Shown here in pieces: positions 35,767 to 44,542 of a DNA stretch of 64,000 bases (position 1 is its first letter; each line of letters begins with the position of its first letter). The stretch covers positions 1 through 64,000 of the forward strand of contig JADEXV010000001.1 of the NCBI GenBank assembly GCA_015206945.1. Reading direction: 5' to 3'. The notes beneath the pieces are model-generated. The model saw only the letters and a list, made by a program, of their open reading frames with translations, had not been told where the DNA came from and searched no databases. Made by a program: the position numbers and the translations under genes. Source of the stretch: Nostocales cyanobacterium LEGE 12452. GTDB lineage: Bacteria > Cyanobacteriota > Cyanobacteriia > Cyanobacteriales > Nostocaceae.

Positions 35767-35888
35767 GATTAAATAAAAGTTAGGAGTTAGGAGTTATGAG
35801 TTAGAAGTAAGGAGCTAAATAAAAGTTAGGAGTCAGGAGTCACAATTATGGCTTTTTACTCATAACTCCTCACTCTTAACTCCTAACT
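35767..35888. repeat. AGGAGTT-type heptamer repeats
   Basis: TTAGGAGTTAGGAGTTATGAG on the left and ACTCCTCACTCTTAACTCC on the right are inverted versions of one heptamer family and can pair into a long hairpin. It separates the M16 peptidase gene from the fructosamine kinase gene. Confidence 0.75.
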
Positions 35889-37172
35889 CTAAAAGGGCTT
35901 TACGAAAATTACACCATAAGCATCTGGGGATAGATACTCTTTGGCTGCTTGCATCAAGTCTGTTGCATCTTGGCTCTGAATTATCGCAGGGTAGTTAAAG
36001 GCGGGTTCCAAATCTCCTACCAAAGATTGATAATAACCATATAACCCAGAGCGATCGCTTGGTGTTTCGTTGCTAAAAACATATCTGTTAGCTACTCGCC
36101 GCCGCACACGAGCTATTTCTGATTCTGTTACCAACTCTGTTTGGAGTTTGCTAATGTGTTGAGCGATCGCATTTTCTACAACTGGTAAATTTTCCACTGC
36201 GCATTTAGCTGAAATATAAAATACCCCTTGTAGCTCGCTGCTCATGTTGCTCACAGAAATTGAAGAAACTAATCCCCGTTCTTCCCGTAAATCCCTCACC
36301 AGTCTTGATGTCCGTCCGTGTCCTAAAATTCCGGCTAAAATATCCAATCCATAGGTACGATCTAACTGAGTCATTCCTGGAACCCGCCAAACCATTACTA
36401 GCCTTGCTTGTTGCAGACTTTCATCGATAAATTCTCGACGAACAATTTCTGTAAATGGTGACTCAGGATTCAGGGGGGAGTGGGGAGTAGGAAGTGGGAA
36501 GCGGAGAGTTTTAGTGGCTTTTGTAAATCCTTCGGCAACAGTTGCAATTAATTCTTCCACGGGCAAATTGCCCACAGCCACAGCCGTAATTGACTGGGGT
36601 TGATACCAATTAGCATGAAAATCTCGCATCTGCTGAGGCTTTAGTCCGGCAATCACCGATTCTGGCCCCAATACTGCACGGCGATAAGGTAGATAATCAA
36701 AAGCTGTCTCCATCGCCCGTCTATATGTACGCCGCTGGGGATTATCCTCTGAACGCCTAATTTCTTCTAAAACTACTAATCGCTCACGTTCAAAGGCATC
36801 ATCAGGAATACTCGCATTCGATACTACATCTATTTGTAGTGGCGCAAGCTCGGCAAAATCTTTGGGGGCAGTAGTTATATAGTAATGAGTATAGTCTTGG
36901 CTAGTAGCGGCATTGGTGACAGCACCCCGTTCTTCAATTCGACGTTCAAACTCGCCGCTTGCCAGTCGTTCTGTTCCTTTAAAAATCATGTGTTCTAAAA
37001 AGTGAGCCATGCCGTTAATAGCATCAGGTTCAACAGCAGAGCCAACTTTTATCCATAAGTTGAGGTTTACGGCTTCAACTGGCATTTGCTCGGCAATGAT
37101 TGTCAAACCATTGGGCAACTGGTGCAGCGTCGGAGCATTGAGACGGGGAAATTTCCGCAGGGTTGAGGTCAT
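35889..37172 (-). CDS. M16-family metallopeptidase
   Basis: A 427-aa pitrilysin/processing-peptidase-like protein. The zinc-binding HxxEH is in GMAHFLEHMIFKGTE near residue 57, with downstream ERLVVLEEIRRSEDNP providing the third ligand. The C-terminal half carries the inactive second domain (ARLVMVWRVPGMTQLD, RTSRLVRDLREERGLV). Many cyanobacteria carry two adjacent M16 genes; only one is seen here. Residues about 224-240 (RFPLPTPHSPLNPESPF) look inserted: their DNA is the GGGGAGTGGGGAGTAGG repeat class found between genes elsewhere. Confidence 0.9.
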   Translation of the reverse strand: MTSTLRKFPRLNAPTLHQLPNGLTIIAEQMPVEAVNLNLWIKVGSAVEPDAINGMAHFLEHMIFKGTERLASGEFERRIEERGAVTNAATSQDYTHYYITTAPKDFAELAPLQIDVVSNASIPDDAFERERLVVLEEIRRSEDNPQRRTYRRAMETAFDYLPYRRAVLGPESVIAGLKPQQMRDFHANWYQPQSITAVAVGNLPVEELIATVAEGFTKATKTLRFPLPTPHSPLNPESPFTEIVRREFIDESLQQARLVMVWRVPGMTQLDRTYGLDILAGILGHGRTSRLVRDLREERGLVSSISVSNMSSELQGVFYISAKCAVENLPVVENAIAQHISKLQTELVTESEIARVRRRVANRYVFSNETPSDRSGLYGYYQSLVGDLEPAFNYPAIIQSQDATDLMQAAKEYLSPDAYGVIFVKPF

Positions 37173-37734
37173 TGCTACTTGTGTGTGAAGAGCATGTTAC
37201 TCTCTTATCTTATCTGCGACTATAAAATAAGCACTGCGATCGCTTCTCTATAAAAGAAGAAGCGATCGCATTAACAAGATACGCAAACAATACTTGACAG
37301 GGCATCTGCCTAAAGTTGACGCTAATAGCGAGAAGCCCACCTCACAAGAAGTAGTTGAGTATTTTTTTATTCGTCAATCCCAAGAGGATGTTTGAAAAGT
37401 CAAAATACAGCAGAATTCAAGAGTCAGAATTCAGAATGATGAACTACGCCTTGCTGCGCTAACAGAAGTAAAACAAGCTTTTTACTTGGCTTTCAGATTA
37501 GTTTGTGTACTTCATCAACTTGAAATTCGCTGTATATACTCGAAACATCTATCCAAAGATTTTGAAACCCTGGATAAATGCCAACTAGACACGCACTCGA
37601 AAGCAATGTCTGATTAACATACATAGAAATCAATACCCTCTTAGAGTTGATAAGGGCTTTACTTATTAAAAGTTAGCAGAAGTAAGTTTCTTAATTTCTG
37701 CTTAACTATCTATATTGATGTAATACCCAGTCTC
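37173..37734. other. Intergenic region with HIP1 hairpin and repeat elements
   Basis: A 562-bp gap without a gene. It holds a perfect 12-bp hairpin made from two HIP1 sites (GCGATCGCTTCT at 37236-37247, AGAAGCGATCGC at 37258-37269), a fragment related to the AGATGCCCACCTCACAA palindrome, and one MITE-like element (listed separately). Confidence 0.7.
37406..37534. repeat. MITE-like element, copy D
   Basis: A 129-bp unit with the cleanest terminal inverted repeats of the family: TACAGCAGAATTCAAG on the left and CTTGAAATTCGCTGTA on the right. It contains GCTAACAGAAGTAAAACAAG and GATTAGTTTGTGTACTTCA, shared with the other three copies. Confidence 0.78.
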
Positions 37735-38127
37735 CTATCTGTCATATCTATCGTTTCGATCGTTTCGATCGTATCTATCGTTTCGATCGTATCTGTCGTT
37801 TCTGCGATCGTATCTGTCATATCTATCGTTTCGATCATATCTGTCGTTTCTGCGATCGCCAACTGAAAACTCAGCTCGGCAACCATTTTTCACCCAAATA
37901 CGATTTCTCCGATAGCCCCAATTTCCTCTACAACTGGTGTTAGACAATTGCCTAACAAGCCTCACTCTGCCTCTTGTATTTACCGAACAAGTATTCCTTC
38001 GATTATTTTGGCTTGAACAAGTTATTATCTCTTCAGCCGAAGCTGGGGCAGCAATACTCAAAAGTGTACCGATACCAAGACTAGCAACCAGAAAGGTTGC
38101 AGCAATTGTGGGAAGGCGCATAATCAT
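37735..38127 (-). CDS. DUF3011 domain protein with RYDRN-repeat tail
   Basis: A 130-aa secreted protein. The signal peptide (MIMRLPTIAATFLVASLGIG, cleavage after APASA) is followed by a DUF3011-like domain with cysteines in ITCSSQNNRRNTCSVNTRG, NTSCRGNWGYRRNRIWVKNGC. The last 37 residues are a low-complexity tail of RYDRN/RNDRYDR units, encoded by CGATCG-rich DNA. The tail is strongly charged and probably disordered. DUF3011 is described in extracellular proteins; no enzymatic role is claimed. The hexamer-like codon pattern suggests expansion by slippage. Confidence 0.8.
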   Translation of the reverse strand: MIMRLPTIAATFLVASLGIGTLLSIAAPASAEEIITCSSQNNRRNTCSVNTRGRVRLVRQLSNTSCRGNWGYRRNRIWVKNGCRAEFSVGDRRNDRYDRNDRYDRYDRRNDRYDRNDRYDRNDRNDRYDR

Positions 38128-38343
38128 AATAATAAAATGCTAGATTTCTTCCAGATTTCAGAAACAAAAACTATAGTAATTCTAGCAAATTGCATTCAGA
38201 GCCAATGCATAAATCAGATTAAATGCAAAAAATATTTGCATTTTGAACTTCATCAAAGATAACAGGTTCTATCAAGCACTTAAGCATTCTAAGGGTTTGA
38301 ACTATTTTTGTGTTACAATGTCTATTTCAAACGTTATACAAAA

Positions 38344-38982
38344 ATGGATACTATTAATTTTTATAAAGCTTTAAGAGGTGAAAAACTATCTAGTTCAATT
38401 GGAGATATTACATTTACAACCCATAATGTTGGGGAATTAATTTTAACTTCAGGAAGATTAGTAGCTTGTGATCCACTTGCTTTTCCTGATAGTGAAGCTT
38501 TTCAAAAGTCTTTACCAATTGGTAAATATCCTGTTTTCTTAATTGTTGAGCATTATCCAAGAAATAATGACCAAAGAGTGGCTTATGCCATAATTCGTAT
38601 TAGCGAAGAAACTCCCGTAAATTGGAAATTAGGTATTTGCTCTGATGAAGAACTAGCTTCGCTTACAGAAAATGACACCTTGGGTTATCCAGTTGATTCT
38701 GGAATCGGTTGCTTTATGGATTTTGATGCAGTAAAAATTCTTGACGATTCAATATACTATGCATACATTGCTAATCCCCAAGAAGAAAGCTTGATAGACC
38801 TGATTCAAGATTAATTAAGAAAAAATTACAGACCTACATGGGATTGGGCAAATATTTGTATAGATAAATCTACCCAATTAAATATAATTGCCTTTTCATC
38901 AGGGTATGGAGATGGTATTTACCCAACCTACTTTGGATACGACACCGAAGATAAAATTGTTAACATTGTCACTGAGTTTTGA
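38344..38982 (+). pseudogene. DUF4241 protein gene interrupted by an in-frame stop
   Basis: The first 156 codons (MDTINFYKALRGEKL...SLIDLIQD) match the DUF4241 family and end at TAA 38812-38814. The same frame continues without shift for 55 codons to TGA 38980-38982: TWDWANICIDKSTQLNIIAF, SSGYGDGIYPTYFGYDTEDK, IVNIVTEF. That is the expected C-terminal block of DUF4241. Either a single nonsense mutation has truncated the protein or the stop is suppressed. The gene is AT-rich compared with its neighbours. Function of the family is unknown to me. Confidence 0.75.
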
Positions 38983-39027
38983 ATATTAAAATAATCAAAA
39001 TTGCTGTCGGATTATACAAGTAGTATT

Positions 39028-39087
39028 CCAACCCAAAGAGCGCTCCAAAACACTGAGTCATAGAGCGCACCTTGGGTTGGCTTTTTT
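39028..39087 (+). terminator. Strong rho-independent terminator
   Basis: CCAACCCAAAGAGCGCTC pairs with GAGCGCACCTTGGGTTGG (one bulge), followed directly by CTTTTTT. It terminates the plus-strand DUF4241 transcript before the convergent aspS gene. Confidence 0.88.
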
Positions 39088-39146
39088 GGTATTAGCAATG
39101 AAACAAACGATATTGCTGTTTATGCCGCTTAATTGGATAAAGTCGG

Positions 39147-40934
39147 TTAAGACTTTGGTTTATAGGTCGAAGCAACGTGTAATTCTTTCAACTGTTTAGC
39201 ATCTACACTCGAAGGCGCATCTGTTAACAAACAACGTGCTTGTTGTGTCTTTGGAAAAGCAATGACATCCCGAATAGATTCTTCGCCAGCTAGCAACATT
39301 ACCAAACGATCTAAACCGTAGGCGATGCCACCATGCGGCGGTGTACCATATTCGAATGCTTCTAAGAGAAAGCCAAATTTACTTTGTGCTTCTTCTGGAG
39401 ATAAACCAATCGCTTCAAACACTTGCTGTTGAATTTCTCGCTGATAAATCCGCAGACTTCCGCCGCCAACTTCTACGCCGTTGAGTATTAAGTCGTAAGC
39501 TTGGGCGCGTGCAGTCTTTAAGTCGCTCAAATCATCAGGATGTGGTGCTGTAAACGGGTGGTGTAATGCTTCTAGACGTTTTTCGTCAGCATTCCACTCG
39601 AACATCGGGAAATCTGTAATCCACAGCAAGTTGATTTTTTCTGGATCGATTAGGTTAAATTCTCTAGCGATCGCTTGTCGTAATCTATCTAAAGTTTTAT
39701 TAACTGTAGCAGCATCACCAGCCCCAAACAACAGCAAATGTCCAGCTTTTGCACCTGTGCGGCGTAAAATTTCTTGTTTTTGTTCTTCGCTTAAGTTGTC
39801 TTTAATTGCCCCAATGGTGTCAATTTCGCCATCATCCCTGACGCGGATATAAGCTAAACCTTTAGCACCGGCTTCGCTGGCTTCTTTAAATAAATCGCCA
39901 CCTGGTTTAATGCGGACATTAGAAATTACATCGTTACCGTTGGGAATGGGAAGAATTTTGACAATACCACCATTAGTAACAGTATCCCGAAAAACTTTGA
40001 AACCAGAGTCTTTCACGATATCTGAGACATCAACTAATTCCAAACCATAGCGTGTATCTGGTTTATCACTACCGTAGCGTTCCATCCCCTCAGCAAAAGT
40101 AAGACGGGGGAAAGGGCGCTGTAACTCAATGCCTTTAACTGTTTTGTAGATATGGCAAACTAAATTCTCATTTAGTTCGATAATTTCTTCTTGGGACATG
40201 AAGCTCATTTCCATGTCTAACTGCGTGAATTCTGGTTGTCTATCGGCGCGTAAGTCTTCGTCACGAAAGCAACGGGCAATCTGATAATATCTATCTAAGC
40301 CGGATACCATCAGCAATTGTTTAAATAGCTGGGGTGATTGCGGCAAAGCATACCACTCACCAGGGTTGACGCGACTGGGTAGAACATAATCCCGCGCTCC
40401 TTCTGGGGTAGAACGGGTAAGGATTGGGGTTTCGACTTCGATAAAACCTTCCAAATCTTCTAAATAACGACGCATGGCTTTGACAATTTGATGACGCAGT
40501 TGCAAATTTTGCGCCATACGTTCGCGTCGCAAATCCAAATAACGATATTTCAGCCGTAAATCTTCCCGCACTGTTTCGGTGTCAGCTACAGAAACTTGGA
40601 AAGGTAACTGTTTGCGAACAGCATTGAGTAGTTCAATTTTATCGGCGTAGATTTCTACCTCGCCTGTGGGGATGCGGGTATTCAACGATTCTTCGGGACG
40701 TTGTGTTACCCTACCTGTGATTTTGACAACATATTCATTTCGCAGGGCATTTGCATATTCGTAAGAATCTGGGGTGCGTTGCGGATCGCTGACGATTTGG
40801 ACAGTTCCAGAGCGATCGCGTAAATCTAAAAATATCACACCACCATGATCGCGGCGACGGTCTACCCATCCGTAAAAGGTAACAGTTTCTCCAATATGTT
40901 CTTTTCGGAGTTCGCCGCAATAGTGAGTTCGCAT
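39147..40934 (-). CDS. aspS: Aspartyl-tRNA synthetase
   Basis: A 595-aa class II synthetase charging tRNA-Asp. It has an N-terminal OB-fold anticodon domain ([19 protein letters not shown]), motif 1 around [22 protein letters not shown], and motif 2 [21 protein letters not shown]. The bacterial GAD insertion domain lies near residues 290-420, and motif 3 is [13 protein letters not shown] near 535. Length is typical of the bacterial type, which in some organisms is non-discriminating toward tRNA-Asn; the sequence was not analysed for that. Confidence 0.97.
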   Translation of the reverse strand: MRTHYCGELRKEHIGETVTFYGWVDRRRDHGGVIFLDLRDRSGTVQIVSDPQRTPDSYEYANALRNEYVVKITGRVTQRPEESLNTRIPTGEVEIYADKIELLNAVRKQLPFQVSVADTETVREDLRLKYRYLDLRRERMAQNLQLRHQIVKAMRRYLEDLEGFIEVETPILTRSTPEGARDYVLPSRVNPGEWYALPQSPQLFKQLLMVSGLDRYYQIARCFRDEDLRADRQPEFTQLDMEMSFMSQEEIIELNENLVCHIYKTVKGIELQRPFPRLTFAEGMERYGSDKPDTRYGLELVDVSDIVKDSGFKVFRDTVTNGGIVKILPIPNGNDVISNVRIKPGGDLFKEASEAGAKGLAYIRVRDDGEIDTIGAIKDNLSEEQKQEILRRTGAKAGHLLLFGAGDAATVNKTLDRLRQAIAREFNLIDPEKINLLWITDFPMFEWNADEKRLEALHHPFTAPHPDDLSDLKTARAQAYDLILNGVEVGGGSLRIYQREIQQQVFEAIGLSPEEAQSKFGFLLEAFEYGTPPHGGIAYGLDRLVMLLAGEESIRDVIAFPKTQQARCLLTDAPSSVDAKQLKELHVASTYKPKS

Positions 40935-41197
40935 AAGTCTTAGTTATTGTTTCCGGGCTAGATTGGCAAGAAAATGTCAAAGCCTTCCCATTATCTAGCA
41001 TCAATAGTAATTGTAGTAGTTCTGGCGAAAGAAAAAATCAAATAATCTCACCCTATATATACAGCATCTTTCATGTATTTGAACCACACCCAATACTTGT
41101 CGGGTTTTGAGGAAAAGGGAAAAAGTTAAAGGGGAAAAAACCTTACCTGTCTAGGGGCGCAAGCAAGACCTTGCGCCCCTACGGCGTGGTCTATTTA

Positions 41198-41731
41198 CTA
41201 TTTTGGTTGATTAGGACGATTTTCTTGGGGAGAGGCTCCGCCATCGCCAGGAGGATGAGGTGGAACACCTAGTGCGTCGATCAACTGTTGTTCAGTGACA
41301 CCCAGCTTTGCTGCTGCGGCTTTAAAATCAGGTCTGGGTGGACGCTGACTGCGATCGCTTGGATTTGGCGGATTGGCAGGGACTCCTAGCACCGCCTTTA
41401 ACTGGGCTTCTGTAACTCCTAACTTTGTTGCTGCGGCTGCAAAATCAGGTCTGGGTGGGCGCTGACTGCGATCGCCTGGATTTGGCGGATTGGCAGGGAC
41501 TCCTAGCACCGCCTTTAACTGTGCTTCTGTAACTCCTAACTTTGTTGCTGCGGCTGCAAAATCAGGTCTGGGTGGGCGCGGCCGTTCGTTTGATGATTGA
41601 TTGGGCGGTTGTTGCGCCTGTGCAATTCGATCGAATTGATTAGCGGCATTTGCTTGATTGAGTGAAAGAAAACCAAATGTGCCAACCAGAACAGGAATCG
41701 CTGTTACTACTAGTACTCTATGAATATTCAT
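41198..41731 (-). CDS. Secreted protein with three 39-aa repeats
   Basis: A 177-aa protein with a signal peptide (MNIHRVLVVTAIPVLVGTFG, cleavage after ANA) followed by three near-identical 39-residue units: RPPRPDFAAAATKLGVTEAQ, then LKAVLGVPANPPNPGDRSQ. The third is diverged (KAAAAKLGVTEQQLIDALGV). Each unit combines a helix-turn-helix-sized LGVTEAQLKAVLG segment with a Pro-rich linker. The DNA is a 117-bp tandem repeat. The signal peptide is homologous to that of the neighbouring 92-aa gene. Periplasmic or extracellular, function unknown. Confidence 0.75.
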   Translation of the reverse strand: MNIHRVLVVTAIPVLVGTFGFLSLNQANAANQFDRIAQAQQPPNQSSNERPRPPRPDFAAAATKLGVTEAQLKAVLGVPANPPNPGDRSQRPPRPDFAAAATKLGVTEAQLKAVLGVPANPPNPSDRSQRPPRPDFKAAAAKLGVTEQQLIDALGVPPHPPGDGGASPQENRPNQPK

Positions 41732-41880
41732 CGTTAAATCTTCAAAGGTTTATATTTCTAATTAAGTCTTCTCAAAATAACAGTTTGCCCTGTTTCTAAA
41801 TTACAGTTTTGTAATTTAGAAACAACAATACTCTGACGAGATTGCCGCTGAGGGCGAGGCGAAATGCAAGGGTGCATCAA

Positions 41881-42159
41881 TTAACGGTTATTGCGTTCTA
41901 CCCGGTTTTGAATTGCTTCTTGATTATGAGCCTGGGGACGTTGGGGAGTACGCTTTTTCTGATGAGGACGGGGTTTAGAATGTCTGATTTGTGGGTTTTC
42001 ATCAGATATTTGCCGTTTGTTGGGCTGTTGTGAAATCTCTTCGTTCCGATGATATGGATTAGCGGCATTTGCCTGATGAGGTGCAACAAAACCGAATGTA
42101 CCAATCAAAAAAGGAATCGCTGCTACGGTTAAAACTCGACGAATATTCCTAAAAATCAA
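41881..42159 (-). pseudogene. Paralogous small secreted-protein gene with a lost ATG
   Basis: A 92-codon frame whose N-terminus (NIRRVLTVAAIPFLIGTFGF, then VAPHQANA) parallels NIHRVLVVTAIPVLVGTFGF of the gene 150 bp downstream. The upstream DNA is also related (GAAATATGAACA, TTTTGAAG). Where the sister gene has ATG, this copy has AGG; only a TTG three codons further up could initiate. The mature part is Arg/Gln/Pro-rich and lacks the 39-aa repeats. It is probably a decaying duplicate, though TTG initiation cannot be excluded. Confidence 0.55.
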
Positions 42160-42174
42160 CCTTCAAAAGCTAGG

Positions 42175-43239
42175 GTGTTCATATTTCTAATTGAGCCACC
42201 TCAATTTGTCACAAAGCAGACATCAATAGCAGTCTGGCGGATTGGAGCAACTAAATTTCCCAATGCTCAGGTTGCTATTGCCGTTAGCTTGCAAGCCGTA
42301 GATCAAGAAATGGCCACCATTCGCAATATCTTCCTGGTTTCAATACCGGGAGCGTTGCTGTTGGTTGCGGTGGGGGCATGGTTGGTTTCTGGTGGTGCTT
42401 TGCGTCCCATTCGTCAATTAACGGGCGTAATTCAACAGGTAACTGTCAAAGGGCTAGATCAACGAATTCCTATTGGGACAACTGATGTTGAATTTCTCGA
42501 ACTGATTCAGGTGTTTAACCTAATGTTGTCACGCTTGGAACGTAGTTTTACCCAAGCTTCCCGCTTTAGTGGTGACGCGGCTCATGAACTAAAAACCCCA
42601 CTAACTATTTTGCAAGGCGAACTAGAACGAACACTCCAACAGGTCGATCCCGGTAGTGAAGTACAACAGCGCTTAAGCAATTTGTTAGATGAGGTACGCC
42701 GCCTGAGTGGAATTATGCGAAAACTCTTGTTGCTATCTCTGGCAGATGCCGGAAAAATGAGCTTGTATCTAGTTGAAGTGGATATGTCTGAGTTGCTGAT
42801 GGAGATGCTAGAAGATGTGGAAATGCTAGCTCCCCAGTTGACTGTACAAACTGACTTTACTGATGGGTTGCGGGTAAAAGGCGATCGCGATCTTTTAATT
42901 CAAATTTTGCAAAACCTATTTAGTAATGCGATCAAATACAATCTCGCCAATGGCTGGATAAAAATTCGTACTCATCAAACTCCGACAACTCTTCACGTTA
43001 CTATTGTCAATGCATCAGAAGATATTCCACTAAGCGATCGCGATGTCTACGACGGGCTTCGCCTACGCATTTTTGACCGATTTTATCGCGGCGATCCCTC
43101 ACGTAACCGCAAGGTAGAAGGAATCGGACTAGGACTGAGCCTAGCACGAGAAATTGCCAGGGCACATCAGGGCGACCTTACCCTTGATTTAACACCTTCT
43201 GGTCAAACAGCGTTCACCCTCACTTTACCGATGAAGTAA
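42175..43239 (+). pseudogene. 5'-truncated sensor histidine kinase
   Basis: The frame contains the end of a sensor domain, one transmembrane helix (about residues 50-70), HAMP (ALRPIRQLT...), the H-box FSGDAAHELKTPLTILQGE, the N-box LIQILQNLFSNAIKYN, and an F/G2 region RFYRGDPSRNRKVEGIGLGL. The first transmembrane helix and most of the sensor are missing, and no response regulator gene adjoins it. The GTG that opens the frame lies in the promoter-like sequence of the divergent paralogue gene. An eight-residue repeat-derived insertion (VYDGLRLR) sits between IPLSDRD and IFDRFYRG. Confidence 0.7.
43040..43068. repeat. 29-bp dispersed repeat inside the kinase ATPase domain
   Basis: It begins GCGATGTCTACGACGGGC and ends TTCGCCTACGC. 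Its reverse complement agrees at 26 of 29 positions with the repeat at the cobK 3' end (13619-13647). It keeps the kinase frame open and adds about eight residues. Confidence 0.8.
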
Positions 43240-43390
43240 TCCGTCTTTTATTACTACAGTAAGCCGGAAAAAGTAATACCAATTTGAAAAAAGAATGCGA
43301 CAAATAGACCATTTGTAGAGACGCGATGAATCGCGTCTTTACCCAAGGATGTGTTGCAATCATTAATTGAATTGGTATAATTACTACACA

Positions 43391-43424
43391 AACCCTCTTG
43401 AAAAGTTTTTCAAGAGGGTTTTTT
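43391..43424 (+). terminator. Rho-independent terminator
   Basis: AACCCTCTTGAAAA pairs with TTTTCAAGAGGGTT around a GT loop, followed by TTTT. It lies between the plus-strand kinase remnant and a convergent minus-strand gene and could serve both strands. Confidence 0.9.
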
Positions 43425-43462
43425 GATTTATTTAGAGCGATCGCGCAAGCTCATTGCATTGA

Positions 43463-43792
43463 TTAATTCAAAGCATCAGCGATCTTAATACCAAGGTGCT
43501 GCAATGCTTTTTCTTTAACAAATTCAGCTGCACTACGAGCCGATTCCGCCAAAATAGTATCAGTGTTTGGAGTCAGCTTCAGCGCTCCTCCCAGATATCC
43601 CAAAGCTTTGCAATAATCATCAGTCAAGTTGGTAGATGCCAGTCTCTTTACAGTTTGATAATCGCCACTTTGAAAAGCTGTTAACGCTTTGTGGTGTAAA
43701 TCATTTTCTGGCTTTCCTAGTACTTCAAGAATTGCATTTACAGCTTTATCGACTTTTTCTTGTGTTAGTTCTGTAGATACTGTTGCTTGCAT
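43463..43792 (-). CDS. Conserved hypothetical protein, all-helical
   Basis: A 109-aa protein with no signal peptide: MQATVSTELTQEKVDKAVNA, HHKALTAFQSGDYQTVKRLA, DDYCKALGYLGGALKL and ESARSAAEFVKEKALQHLGI. Predicted mostly helical, soluble and acidic. A strong ribosome-binding site AAAGGAG lies ahead of the ATG. It follows pyrE by 20 bp on the same strand, so the two may be cotranscribed. I do not recognise the family and assign no function. Confidence 0.75.
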   Translation of the reverse strand: MQATVSTELTQEKVDKAVNAILEVLGKPENDLHHKALTAFQSGDYQTVKRLASTNLTDDYCKALGYLGGALKLTPNTDTILAESARSAAEFVKEKALQHLGIKIADALN

Positions 43793-43812
43793 ATTTATCT
43801 ATCTCCTTTTGT

Positions 43813-44436
43813 TCATGAATTTGCAAGTTGTCGATAGCGTTCTTGAACTTCCTGAATCGAAAACAAAGTTTCAAACTTCAACCCCGCTGACTGGTACAAC
43901 TCACCTCCCCCTTGTTGTCTATCTATCAGTGAAATTACTTGATTTACGGTATAACCTGCATCTTTAAGACGCTCAACCGCTTTTAGAGCAGATTGCCCAG
44001 TTGTTACTACATCTTCCAAAACTACTACTTTTGCGCCCTCTGGTAAACTGGGGCCTTCTATATAAGCTCTTGTCCCATAACCCTTGGCTTCCTTGCGAAT
44101 AATCAGCGCTGGTATTGGGCGGTTTTCATAAACAGAAACTATACTCACTGCTGTCACAATTGGATCGGCTCCCATTGTTAAACCACCTACAGCCTGTGTA
44201 TCTACAGGTAATAAAGGAAATAGTAACCGTCCGACTGCCAAAGCGCCTTGAGGATGGAGCGTTACCTGTGTCTTATTGACGTAATAAGAACTACGCAGCC
44301 CAGAAGATAGGAGAAAATCACCCTCTTGATAAGCAAGTTGGCAAAATAAATCTAGTAGCTTGTGGCGTAAAGTGGTCAAATCAGAAGTGGTTGCCCAAAT
44401 ATCTGAGTGGGTAAGAGTTTCAGTAGGATACGTCAT
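43813..44436 (-). CDS. pyrE: Orotate phosphoribosyltransferase
   Basis: A 207-aa enzyme converting orotate and PRPP to orotidine 5'-phosphate in UMP synthesis. It shows FLLSSGLRSSYYVNKTQVTL near residue 42, GGLTMGADPIVTAVS near 88, IIRKEAKGYGT, and the PRPP-binding motif KVVVLEDVVTTGQSALKAVE near 136. Length matches single-domain PyrE. It lies first in a short minus-strand unit with the 109-aa helical protein. Confidence 0.95.
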   Translation of the reverse strand: MTYPTETLTHSDIWATTSDLTTLRHKLLDLFCQLAYQEGDFLLSSGLRSSYYVNKTQVTLHPQGALAVGRLLFPLLPVDTQAVGGLTMGADPIVTAVSIVSVYENRPIPALIIRKEAKGYGTRAYIEGPSLPEGAKVVVLEDVVTTGQSALKAVERLKDAGYTVNQVISLIDRQQGGGELYQSAGLKFETLFSIQEVQERYRQLANS

Positions 44437-44542
44437 TACAAAACATTAAAAGTTGTGCTACACCAAAGATTGAACTCATAAGAGTTCTGAACTTCAGCAT
44501 AAATTAAGATTCGCCCAAAGCAAAAGTTGAGGAGTCAAAAAC

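Noticed and set aside
42175-42200. GTG as a genuine start of the histidine kinase
   Set aside because: It lies in sequence homologous to the promoter of the neighbouring secreted-protein gene and omits the first transmembrane helix.
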